The translations under genes were made by a program, and so were the position numbers. From assembly GCA_002344885.1 (NCBI GenBank), contig DDUQ01000138.1, positions 1-11,571 of the forward strand: 11,571 nt of DNA, written 5' to 3'. A model generated the notes under the pieces. That model was not told where the DNA came from. It did not search any database and worked only from the letters and a program-made list of their open reading frames with translations. This stretch comes from Comamonadaceae bacterium UBA2334 (GTDB lineage: Bacteria; Pseudomonadota; Gammaproteobacteria; Burkholderiales; Burkholderiaceae_C). Positions 1-6,101 of the stretch are shown here, piece after piece; position 1 is the first letter of the stretch; every line of letters begins with the position of its first letter.

Positions 1-2
1 GA

Positions 3-457
3 TCAGGAATTCGAGGGGGCTTCATGGACACTGGGCGTTCCGGCCTTCAATCCATCCGAGTGATATCGTCACACATGAATCACTTGATCCATCTGATCGT
101 CGGTCGCAAAAAAGAACTTCCTCCAAAAGGGTTCTGCCAAGTCCGGACTCTTTGCACCATGTCCAGGGGCTGACCATTCATTGACCAGACAGGCATCGTG
201 AAACACTGCAAACAGTCCGCAGTCGACCTGATCAATGTGCTGCCTGTGACCCGGATAAAAGTGAACGGGTTGCCCGGACACCACCACCGGCTCTGTCAAC
301 CTGAACAGCCGGGTGTTCGACCGGACCCGAGCCCAATGCCTCACACCATGGTAGCCCCCCAGTCGCAACGGTACTGCGCGCGAATGGCCCGAAGCAGTTC
401 GGCGTTGATCACCTGAGGTATCACCTTTGCGTCATTGTTATGGTCTTCATCAGACAT
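3..457 (-). pseudogene. Broken HD-like metal-dependent hydrolase family gene
   Basis: Read from ATG at 457 (MSDEDHNN...), the frame runs to CDWG and then shifts at a run of six C (six G on the coding strand) at 355-360. One more G would join it to the downstream frame and give WGGYHGVRHWARV. That frame continues through FAVFHDACLVNEW and PGHG to VIHV, then meets TGA at 69-71, and resumes in the same frame as RYHSDGLKAGTPSVHEA to a stop at 3-5. The order YHG-HW, FHD...VNE, PGHG, YHSDG resembles a family of small uncharacterised proteins with HD-superfamily-like metal-binding histidines. In those I recall a cysteine just before the YHS/DHT motif, so the TGA may replace a Cys codon. The family's usual C-terminal CWDADRLDL motif is not seen. 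Family assignment is from memory of the motif. The gene looks inactivated by one frameshift and one nonsense codon and is probably also shortened. Confidence 0.6.
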
Positions 458-458
458 C

Positions 459-809
459 TCAAATCCCACGGCCACTGGCCCGACGGACATTTGAAACCGA
501 ACTCGTTTGCGATGCGCAACCCGATGGATCGTTTGCAGCGTCACCCTGTGCGGGCATCACCTGCCCCACACTCTCGGCAACGATGTGGGTCGGTGGCCTG
601 GCCAGGCTGCCCTGGTGCTGATCGCCCTCCGGACCGACAAGCTCATCGAGGACATTGTCGGAGCACCGGAGAACGGTTGTACCCTGCTCGGCCACATGCC
701 TGACGATGGAACATGCATCCAGGGGGAGCATTGGCGATGCTGTGGTCAGCGCGACCCGACGCTCAACGGGCACCGAGCTCTGCACTGAGTAGTCCGTTTC
801 CACCCGCAC
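459..809 (-). CDS. Hypothetical protein, possibly a decayed remnant
   Basis: This is a 116-codon frame from a GTG at 809 that I cannot assign to any family. Three observations make it more than noise. Its third codon positions are GC-rich in the sense of real genes here. The reading stays open upstream of the GTG (SASIDSS...) to a TGA at about 900. Its stop codon is separated by one base from the ATG of the broken HD-like gene (TGAGATG), the geometry of translationally coupled genes. The other two minus frames across 541-780 contain stops. No ribosome binding site is clear, and the true start may have been lost by an indel near 890. It could equally be a non-coding frame; confidence is low. 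Confidence 0.25.
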   Translation of the reverse strand: MRVETDYSVQSSVPVERRVALTTASPMLPLDACSIVRHVAEQGTTVLRCSDNVLDELVGPEGDQHQGSLARPPTHIVAESVGQVMPAQGDAANDPSGCASQTSSVSNVRRASGRGI

Positions 810-1102
810 ACTGCTGTCGATACTGGCGGACTTGGCAGTTTTGCCGGACTTGGTGGACTGCGCTCTTCTGACATTCGTACCGTTCTTGAGGAGCAGCCTT
901 CACCCGTGAGATCGAATCTCCGGACTCGAATCGGGGCAAAGCCGCGTTGACCGGCCAGGTGTGAGCGTTATCCATAAACTGATCGGTGCGCCACTGCCAC
1001 AGCAAGACCTGCGCGGCGAAGCGCTCGTTCATTTGGCCGATCACCTGCACGCAGGTTCAACACATCGGCCACCCTCATCCCCAGCTCACCCCCTGACGCA
1101 CC
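810..1102. other. Stretch with no convincing gene
   Basis: Between the remnant frame and the flavin oxidoreductase I see no recognisable gene, RNA or repeat. A minus-strand frame over 763-1050 (MNERFAAQVLLWQW...) may be the N-terminal part of the remnant gene in another frame, but I recognise no family in it. No Shine-Dalgarno motif or clear promoter for the following gene is visible in the last 60 bases. Confidence 0.4.
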
Positions 1103-2173
1103 ATGCCCAATCTGTTCTCTTCCCTGCAAGTCGGCGCCATCCAAGTGCCCAACCGCATCTTCATGGCGCCGCTCACGCGCACGCGGGCCGGAGAGGCGCA
1201 CCTCGCCAACGCCCTGATGGCCGAGCACTATGCCCAGCGCGCCAGCGGTGGCCTGTTGATTGCGGAAGCCACCATGGCGGTTGAAGGCCACTCTGCGTTC
1301 TGGAAAGAGCCCGGCATCTTTTCTGCAGCCTGTGTCGAGGGTTGGAAGTTGGTCACCGATGCGGTGCATGCCAAAGGTGGGCGCATCTTCCTGCAGATTT
1401 GGCACGGAGGCCGGGCCTGCCATCCCGCCCTCAACGGTGGAGCCGTACCTGTCAGCGCCAGTGCGATCGCCATCGCCAACGATGAAGTGCATACGCCTCA
1501 AGGCAAGCTGCCCTACACTGTCCCGCGTGCCCTGCGTGATGACGAACTGCCCGGCATCGTTGCCGGCTTTCGCCAGGCGGCGGTGTATGCGAAGGACGCA
1601 GGGTTTGACGGGGTCGAGGTGCACGGTGCCAACGGTTACCTGCTTGACCAGTTCCTGCGGGACGGGACGAACAAGCGAGACGGCCAGTACGGCGGCAGCC
1701 GCGAGAACCGAGCCCGCCTGCTGTTCGACGTGATCCGCGCGGTGAGTGATGTGTGGGGCAGCGACCGCGTCGGCCTGCGCCTGTCGCCCCTGAACAGTTA
1801 CAACGACATGCGCGACAGCGACCCGGTCGGCCTCGCCACCTGGCTGGCCGAGCGCCTGAACGACTTCAACCTGGCATACCTGCATCTGATGCGCGGTGAC
1901 TTCTTCCAGCAGCAGACGGGCGACCTCATGACCCCCGTGCGCGCCGCCTACAAGGGTGTGTTGATTGGCAACATGGGCTACAGCCCGGCAGAAGCCGACG
2001 AAGCGATCAGCTCGGGCAAGCTCGATGCCGTTGCCTTCGGGACCGCCTTTCTGGCCAACCCTGACCTGCCGGCACGCATCCAGGCCAACGCACCGCTCAA
2101 CGCCCCCAACCCGGCAACCTTCTACACCCCTGGCCCGGAGGGTTACACGGACTACCCCGCGCTGGCTGCCTGA
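1103..2173 (+). CDS. Old Yellow Enzyme family NADH:flavin oxidoreductase (N-ethylmaleimide reductase-like)
   Basis: A cytoplasmic FMN-dependent ene-reductase of 356 residues, the usual length of the OYE/NemA family, which reduces activated C=C bonds and nitro compounds using NAD(P)H. Visible signatures in order are: PNRIFMAPLTRTRA near residues 16-29 (FMN-contacting loop with T25); LQIWHGGR around 98-104; the active-site segment VEVHGANGYLLDQFL at 171-185, with the H174/N177 pair and Y179 of the classical OYE active site; QYGGSRENRARL at 195-206; GLRLSP with the FMN-phosphate-region Arg at 227; and GNMGYSP plus AFGTAFLANPDL near the C-terminus. The ATG at 1103 gives the expected N-terminus, although no good ribosome binding site precedes it. 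It is convergent with the SIR2 gene. The physiological substrate cannot be told from sequence, so no gene symbol is given. Confidence 0.93.
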   Translation: MPNLFSSLQVGAIQVPNRIFMAPLTRTRAGEAHLANALMAEHYAQRASGGLLIAEATMAVEGHSAFWKEPGIFSAACVEGWKLVTDAVHAKGGRIFLQIWHGGRACHPALNGGAVPVSASAIAIANDEVHTPQGKLPYTVPRALRDDELPGIVAGFRQAAVYAKDAGFDGVEVHGANGYLLDQFLRDGTNKRDGQYGGSRENRARLLFDVIRAVSDVWGSDRVGLRLSPLNSYNDMRDSDPVGLATWLAERLNDFNLAYLHLMRGDFFQQQTGDLMTPVRAAYKGVLIGNMGYSPAEADEAISSGKLDAVAFGTAFLANPDLPARIQANAPLNAPNPATFYTPGPEGYTDYPALAA

Positions 2174-2189
2174 ACCTGAAGCCGCCCGT

Positions 2190-2227
2190 GCAAGACCAGG
2201 TGTCTTGCGCTGGCACGGAAACCGTGC
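2190..2227. terminator. Two small hairpins between convergent genes
   Basis: GCAAGAC (2190-2196) pairs with GTCTTGC (2202-2208) over a 5-nt loop. GCACGG (2213-2218) pairs with CCGTGC (2222-2227) over AAA, directly abutting the stop codon of the minus-strand gene. They sit between two converging genes, where a bidirectional terminator is expected, but neither is followed by a T-run. Intrinsic termination is therefore uncertain. Confidence 0.4.
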
Positions 2228-3115
2228 TCAGTCGGGCTGCAAGCACCGCTGGATCAGCCGCAGTCCGGTCAGCGCACCAGTAGCCAGTCCCACATCCCTG
2301 GTGCCGGGCACCTGGCTTTCCCTCGGGTTGATGCGAATCAGACGGCCATTGCCCAGGCCATTTCCTTGAGCATTGCCTCGACCATTTTCACGGCTGGTCA
2401 CCTGATGGCTGAAGGCACGGACGGACGCGATGGCCGTGCCGGCACCGATTTCAATGACCACGGGCCGACGGCAGTTCTGAAGCCACCGTGCCAGCGCGTG
2501 GTTCTGCTTGGCCTCCCGGTGGTCCAGCCAACCCCAGTCACCGAACATCAGGATGTTGGGCCGAGCCAATCCACCGCAGTGCGGGCACGTGGGGGGTTCG
2601 TTGAGCAGCAGGCAGTTCACCTCGTCGATGTCGGGCCGGAAGTCATCGGCCGGCCAGATGTCGTCACAGCACGACTCCAGGCATTGCAGGTGATGGATGG
2701 AGCCATGGCATTCATGAACGGGGCCGTCGGTGAAGCCTGCCCTCTGAAACTGACCATCGACGTTGCTGGTGAAGACCGCCCAGCCGTTTGGCTTGGACTC
2801 GCCCCATTCTTTCAGGATATCGAACCCGGCATGGGGCCGGATGTCCCGGTAGAGCTTCAGACGGTGACCGTAGAAGCCCCAGGCCAAGGCTGGATTCTGT
2901 TCGAACGCCGACGGGTTCGCGATGCGCGTGAATTCGAGACGGGCCTTGGCCAGCGCGGGGTACGCCTTCCAGAAACCTTCGTTGCCCCGAAAGTCAGGGA
3001 GACCGGAGTCCACCCCCATGCCCGCCCCTGCGGCCACGATGATGGCATCGGCACCATCGATCAGTTCAGCTGCGTGGGCAATGAGAGCGGGATCGGGCAG
3101 AGCGGCCAGGGACAT
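2228..3115 (-). CDS. SIR2 family NAD-dependent protein deacylase (sirtuin-like)
   Basis: An NAD-dependent lysine deacylase/SIR2-family protein of 295 residues from the chosen ATG at 3115 (MSLAALPDP). Rossmann NAD-binding signature GAGMGVDSGLPDFRG lies at residues 30-44, the TSNVD motif at 116-120, and the presumed catalytic His at H137 in HECHGS. A zinc ribbon is likely formed by C145, C149/C150, C177 and C180. RPNILMFGDWGW follows the zinc module, as in bacterial sirtuins. An unusual Asn-Gly-rich stretch occupies residues 243-257 just before RLIRINPRE. Start choice is open: an ATG pair at 3197-3202, preceded by GGAAGAAG, would add about 28 residues (MMVHPVHAKK...), and a TTG at 3253 would add 46. 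The 3115 start has the family-like N-terminus but lacks a strong ribosome binding site. It is divergent from the ribbon-helix-helix locus. Whether it acts on proteins or in defence-type NAD hydrolysis cannot be judged; it is a single-domain form. Confidence 0.87.
   Translation of the reverse strand: MSLAALPDPALIAHAAELIDGADAIIVAAGAGMGVDSGLPDFRGNEGFWKAYPALAKARLEFTRIANPSAFEQNPALAWGFYGHRLKLYRDIRPHAGFDILKEWGESKPNGWAVFTSNVDGQFQRAGFTDGPVHECHGSIHHLQCLESCCDDIWPADDFRPDIDEVNCLLLNEPPTCPHCGGLARPNILMFGDWGWLDHREAKQNHALARWLQNCRRPVVIEIGAGTAIASVRAFSHQVTSRENGRGNAQGNGLGNGRLIRINPRESQVPGTRDVGLATGALTGLRLIQRCLQPD
2343..2388 (-). repeat. Degenerate GGN-AAT-GG coding repeat (Asn-Gly-rich insert)
   Basis: The coding strand repeats AAT next to Gly codons (AAT-GGT, GGC-AAT, GGA-AAT-GGC, GGC-AAT-GGC), encoding NGRGNAQGNGLGNG within the SIR2 protein. 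This looks like a short in-frame repeat expansion in a loop between the end of the NAD fold and the RLIRINPRE strand. Confidence 0.6.
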
Positions 3116-3233
3116 GTCGGACGGTGGGGGGAAATTGGTACAGTTGGAAATGATGATTCTGCACCGGGCTGTTTTTTTGGCGTGCACCGGATGGACCATC
3201 ATGAGACTTCTTCCATCCGACAATTGAGCCAGA

Positions 3234-3275
3234 CTGACAGGTATCGCTGACAAAAGTTATCAGACACACGGGGGA
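3234..3275 (+). promoter_or_regulatory. Candidate promoter, operator and RBS for the ribbon-helix-helix locus
   Basis: CTGACA (3234-3239) and TTATCA (3257-3262) lie exactly 17 nt apart and fit sigma-70 -35 and -10 boxes with mismatches. The spacer holds a second CTGACA (3247-3252), giving the related repeats CTGACAGGTATC and CTGACAAAAGTTATC. The segment CTGACAAAAGTTATCAG (3247-3263) is also an imperfect palindrome. A GGGGGAG ribosome binding site (3270-3276) precedes the ATG at 3281. Ribbon-helix-helix proteins often bind such repeats in their own promoters, so autoregulation, also reaching the divergent SIR2 gene, is plausible but inferred. Confidence 0.45.
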
Positions 3276-3280
3276 GCGAC

Positions 3281-3628
3281 ATGGCCATCTGGCCCTTATT
3301 CACCAAAGCGGCAAAGGACACCGCAGCAACGCACACGGCGGCGGATGACACACCGACCGTGGTCCACACCGGTCCGGACCCGGTCACCGTACCGGCTGTG
3401 CAACGGCGACCGATGCGGTTCGATCAGCTGATCGAAGGCATGGGCAACTTTGACCATTTCGACCGACACGACCGCGCGCTGAAATTCTGGCTGCCCGAAC
3501 CGGCCCGTGAGGCACTGGAAGACCTGTCCAGGCGACAGGCACAGTCGATGAGTGAACTGCTGCGTCAGTTCCTGTTCCAGCACTGCTACGGTATGTATGC
3601 ACATGTGCTGCTACTGGACAAGCGTTAA
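3281..3628 (+). CDS. Ribbon-helix-helix domain protein, N-terminal part of a split two-domain protein
   Basis: A 115-residue protein with a strong ribosome binding site (GGGGGAG) before the ATG. The first 45 residues are Thr/Pro-rich and probably disordered. RFDQLIEGMGNFDHFDRHD follows, and residues 66-104 have the Arc/MetJ-type ribbon-helix-helix layout: strand ALKFWLP, helix EPAREALEDLSRRQ, turn, helix SMSELLRQFLFQHCYG. The frame stops at TAA (3626-3628), but the same frame continues without another stop into the following ribbon-helix-helix segment ending at 3979. In related loci I recall both segments lying in one polypeptide, so this may be the N-terminal half of a gene broken by a nonsense codon. 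A DNA-binding regulator of the locus is the likeliest role; targets are unknown. Confidence 0.65.
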   Translation: MAIWPLFTKAAKDTAATHTAADDTPTVVHTGPDPVTVPAVQRRPMRFDQLIEGMGNFDHFDRHDRALKFWLPEPAREALEDLSRRQAQSMSELLRQFLFQHCYGMYAHVLLLDKR

Positions 3629-3652
3629 GCGGCATCGCGCGCGGCGGCCGAT

Positions 3653-3979
3653 GTGCCCATGTTTTCTCGAACGGATATTCGGTACAACCGCCGGGCATAC
3701 CAGCCCAAGAAGGACCCGACCTACTGGGTGCCTGAACTGGGCAAGAACGTCACGTCACTCAAAATCTGGATGTCGACACAGATGTATGCCGACCTGGAGG
3801 CGCTGGCTCTGCACAGCAAGATCACGGTGTCGCAGTACGTGCGGGAGATCGTGATTTCGCGTCTGTTGGGTCATGGCACGTTACCCAAACGCCCGGAGAT
3901 GCTGGAGTCGGCCCCCCTGCCCTCTGCCGAGCGTTGGGAACGGGGCGAAGACGTGCCGATGAAACAGGTGTCGGCATAA
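3653..3979 (+). CDS. Second ribbon-helix-helix domain protein, in frame with the first after a stop
   Basis: It would start at GTG 3653 or ATG 3659, only 24 bases after the TAA of the previous gene and in the same frame. Neither start has a visible ribosome binding site. The product has about 108 residues: a linker with DPTYWVPELGKN, then a ribbon-helix-helix unit at residues 34-73 (strand TSLKIWM, helix TQMYADLEALALHSK, turn, helix TVSQYVREIVISRLLGHG) and a tail ending PMKQVSA. The lack of a start signal and the in-frame linkage suggest three possibilities: the C-terminal half of a nonsense-interrupted tandem protein, a product of readthrough or reinitiation, or a separate gene. The fold call rests on the strand-helix-helix pattern, not on a database hit. 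Confidence 0.6.
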   Translation: MPMFSRTDIRYNRRAYQPKKDPTYWVPELGKNVTSLKIWMSTQMYADLEALALHSKITVSQYVREIVISRLLGHGTLPKRPEMLESAPLPSAERWERGEDVPMKQVSA

Positions 3980-4257
3980 GAGTACGGCAAACATGCCGAC
4001 GGTCGCATTGAAGAAGACTGAACTGCGATGCAAGCCCAGTTGGCCTGCCGCAGCGCCTATCCCCTAAACCCCGATCCCAGAATCAGTGTCGAGACCAAAC
4101 TCAGCAATTGCTCTGGGGTACGCTGGACTGATACCCAGCCCGTGCTACAGCTGTCGCTCGACGCCAGCTTCTACGCCACACCTGCACCGACACAAGGCCA
4201 GTGACCCACGCCGCGGCAGTCCGCACGTGCAAGCAACAGCACGGTCAAGCGCCCCAG
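3980..4257. other. Intergenic stretch with no convincing gene
   Basis: GC-rich and without a recognisable family in any frame. A weak hairpin CGGC-aaacat-GCCG lies shortly after the upstream stop and might end that transcript. The only frame with some protein-like character is the short one at 4028-4204, listed separately. Confidence 0.4.
4028..4204 (+). CDS. Small hypothetical ORF
   Basis: A 58-codon frame from ATG to TGA (MQAQLACRSAYPLNPDP...), preceded by a GAAGAAG about ten bases upstream. The composition is protein-like and includes three cysteines, but there is no recognisable domain, signal peptide or coupled neighbour. It may be a remnant or chance; reported because the surrounding gap is otherwise empty. 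Confidence 0.15.
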   Translation: MQAQLACRSAYPLNPDPRISVETKLSNCSGVRWTDTQPVLQLSLDASFYATPAPTQGQ

Positions 4258-4380
4258 TTCACTCTTTTTTCTACTCTCTCTATACCTTATATTCTTACAC
4301 TTACAAAACTAAAATATCTAGTTCAAAGAAAAATAATAAGTAAAAGATATATAAAAGAAATAGTAGATAGGGTTTTGTGA
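4258..4380. other. AT-rich island with a G-less then C-less switch
   Basis: About 77% A+T by hand count over 4261-4380, in otherwise GC-rich DNA. On the plus strand 4258-4320 contains no G at all and is pyrimidine-rich on its left side. From 4325 to 4380 there is no C and the tract is purine-rich (AAAGAAAAATAATAAG, AAAAGATATATAAAAG). The pyrimidine-to-purine switch near 4302-4325 could let the two halves pair partially or form unusual DNA structure. No iterons or consensus DnaA boxes are visible. It could be a DNA-unwinding element, an H-NS-type silencing target, a promoter-rich island or imported DNA; the function is not determined. Confidence 0.7.
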
Positions 4381-4592
4381 CTGAGCCAAAGATCGAAAGT
4401 TGCCTGCCGCGCACGGACAGCAGCAACGCCTCCCGTCAACACGCTCCTTGCCCCGCGCGTCGTGACCGCAGCTTGCATTGAGACCATGCGAACAAGCATT
4501 GACCCTGATCACTGCCGTCATCCCCGTACCCACCAGATGCGGGTCCAAAGCGAGTCTGCACCTGGTTCACCCCCTCAGTGGTCTCACAGCCC
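4381..4592. other. Intergenic stretch, no gene seen
   Basis: GC-rich DNA between the AT-rich island and the cupin gene. Frames here show no recognisable family or start signals. The right edge holds the candidate hairpin for the cupin transcript. Confidence 0.4.
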
Positions 4593-4601
4593 CTACTGAG
4601 G
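4573..4601 (-). terminator. Inverted repeat at the cupin stop codon
   Basis: CCTCAGT (4573-4579) and ACTGAGG (4595-4601) are perfect 7-bp arms around a 15-nt loop, overlapping the stop codon of the minus-strand cupin gene. No T-run follows on the minus strand, so it may be an mRNA 3'-end structure rather than a strong intrinsic terminator. Confidence 0.35.
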
Positions 4602-5039
4602 TTGACAGTCCAGATACACCGCCAACAACCTGGCGGGTTCATCGAACGGGTTGTAGCCATGGTGATCGACGATCATGGCCTCAACGAGCGCATCACCAGC
4701 CTTGTAGACGTTGCTGGTCTTTGCGTCATCGAGATAGTCCACCTTGATCTTGCCCGACAAGATATAGGCGTAGAGGGGCGTGTCGTGCCGGTGTACCTTG
4801 CCAACCTCACCCGGTGCCATCGTGATGATCATCGACTTGATCAGAGGCTTGCAGGCCGGATAACTCAAAGGCTTGCCGAGCACGTCATTGCCAGTGGTCA
4901 ACAAATTGATCGCTGCGTAACTGCCGGGTACGACTGGCGGTTGAGTTTGTGCAAGCGCCGACAAATTGACGCCCGACAATGTCAACGCCAGACATGACAG
5001 GACGGTTTTGGCACGAGAAAAATTAACTTGATGGTTCAT
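4593..5039 (-). CDS. Secreted cupin-domain protein
   Basis: A 148-residue protein with an N-terminal Sec signal peptide: basic n-region HQVNFSRAK, hydrophobic core TVLSCLALTLSGVNLSALA, likely cleavage after ALA at residue 30. A small cupin beta-barrel follows. Motif 1 is PGEVGKVHRHDTPLYAYILSGK (residues 76-97, H83 and H85); the usual metal-ligand Glu at 89-90 is replaced by Leu-Tyr. Motif 2 is GDALVEAMIVDHHGYN, with H126/H127 and N130. A periplasmic small-molecule or metal-binding role is inferred; the enzymatic activity is unknown. Start choice: ATG 5039 puts the signal peptide at the N-terminus. An upstream in-frame ATG at 5108 has a better AGGAGG (5119-5124, spacing 10) and lies 15 bases after the previous gene, which would give 171 residues with a long n-region. 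It is the last gene of a three-gene minus-strand cassette. Confidence 0.75.
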   Translation of the reverse strand: MNHQVNFSRAKTVLSCLALTLSGVNLSALAQTQPPVVPGSYAAINLLTTGNDVLGKPLSYPACKPLIKSMIITMAPGEVGKVHRHDTPLYAYILSGKIKVDYLDDAKTSNVYKAGDALVEAMIVDHHGYNPFDEPARLLAVYLDCQPQ

Positions 5040-5123
5040 CTTCTTCAACCGTTCATGTTCAGGTGTAGTCTTCGCACATTGTGACAGCGAGGGACCTTGC
5101 CCACTCATGACCTCATAACCTCC

Positions 5124-6101
5124 TCAAACACCGTCCCGCAGGTTCGCAGCCATGATGGCGTTGTCGTTGGCGGACCACTTGCTGCCATCAGGGTTGCGCA
5201 GGGCTGCCACTTCAGCTGGTGACGCAAACCGGAACGAGCCGTCGCCAGTACCGCTCACCCAACCGCCCTTCGCCTGCCCCGGCAGTGCCTTGCCGTTCGT
5301 GTCAGTGAGGCTGACCAGCCCAGACACGTTGGTCCCGGAATACGTGTTGCCGTCTTTTGTCACCTGCCCGTCGGGATTGACCTTCTGAAGTGTGGCGTTG
5401 GACATGGGGTTGCGCAAGTCAGTGGCGAGCTGAGCGCCCTGCGCGTTCTGCCCGACGAACTGTTCGCGCAGTCCGCCGTTCCGGTAGTTCCTGCCCTCGT
5501 TGGAATAAGAGGCTTGAGGGAGCTGGTCGAATGGGGTGCGGGTGGGTTGTGTTGGTATGCGATCGGCTGGTGACGTCGTATCAGCCCCGACAAGGGCACG
5601 CCCCGCTTCGATAGCTTTGTTTGTCGCGTAGTTGCCGTAGAGGCCGCCGCCGACGCCACCGAGTGCACCCAGTACGGGGACAGAGAGGCCGCCAGTAAAG
5701 GGGGCAAGCGCCGTGCCCGCCATTACCCCGGCCTTCGTACCCAAGGCTGCACCGGCCCCTACATTGGCCGAACGGGCGATGCCCTCATAGAGCTGTGTGC
5801 CCTTGTCGATGTCGGTGGATTGGTCGTTGCTGAATACCTTGCGGATGCCAGGTAGTTCGTTGTACGCCTGGGTCGCTGCCCCAAGTATCGCGCCACCGGC
5901 CTCGCTCGCAGCCGCCCGGCTGACGTTACCGGCCTCATTGACTAGAAATTGGCCGACTTTGCCAGGGGCTGCTCTCGCACTATCCAGGTAGCCACGCAGT
6001 CCTGGGCGTTTTGCTACTTCAGCAGCAGGTACAGCCCCAGCACCACCGCCAGGTTGACCAGCAGGCTGACCCACGGTCGGCCTGGGACTACCGGCATCCA
6101 C
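5124..6101 (-). CDS. Glycine/alanine-rich hypothetical protein, possibly phage- or element-derived
   Basis: A 325-residue protein from a GTG start at 6101, preceded by AGGA six bases upstream, inside the last 88 bases of the upstream gene. Residues 1-35 are Pro/Gly/Ala-rich. Residues 40-100 are helical (GQFLVNEAGNVSRAAASEAGGAIL). Residues about 112-160 form a glycine-zipper-like hydrophobic stretch (VGAGAALGTKAGVMAGTA ... VLGALGGVGGGLYGNY) that could insert in a membrane. The C-terminal half is polar with repeated short turns (NPDGQVTKDGNTYSGTNVSG, TDTNGK, GTGDGSFRFASPAE). The style resembles internal or structural proteins of phages, but I recognise no family. AGGAGG for the next gene overlaps its stop region, suggesting cotranscription with the cupin. 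Confidence 0.6.
   Translation of the reverse strand: MDAGSPRPTVGQPAGQPGGGAGAVPAAEVAKRPGLRGYLDSARAAPGKVGQFLVNEAGNVSRAAASEAGGAILGAATQAYNELPGIRKVFSNDQSTDIDKGTQLYEGIARSANVGAGAALGTKAGVMAGTALAPFTGGLSVPVLGALGGVGGGLYGNYATNKAIEAGRALVGADTTSPADRIPTQPTRTPFDQLPQASYSNEGRNYRNGGLREQFVGQNAQGAQLATDLRNPMSNATLQKVNPDGQVTKDGNTYSGTNVSGLVSLTDTNGKALPGQAKGGWVSGTGDGSFRFASPAEVAALRNPDGSKWSANDNAIMAANLRDGV

Noticed and set aside
968..976. TTATCCATA, one mismatch from a DnaA box
   Set aside because: A single imperfect copy with no companion boxes or AT-rich unwinding region nearby; expected by chance.
968..1885. Minus-strand open frame of 305 codons opposite the Old Yellow Enzyme gene
   Set aside because: Antisense shadow of a complete family member; composition is unlike a real protein and no ribosome binding site is seen.
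2366..3250. Long plus-strand open frame of 294 codons opposite the SIR2 gene
   Set aside because: It lies antisense to a clearly recognisable sirtuin, has no family resemblance, and is explained by GC-rich codon use on the other strand.
4086..4343. Plus-strand frame running into the AT-rich island
   Set aside because: It has a GTG start without a ribosome binding site, and its C-terminus is simply the translated AT-rich tract.
5105..5116. Three-codon ATG-AGG-TCA-TGA minicistron overlapping the alternative cupin start
   Set aside because: Its spacing of two bases from AGGAGG is too short for efficient initiation, and such tiny frames arise by chance.
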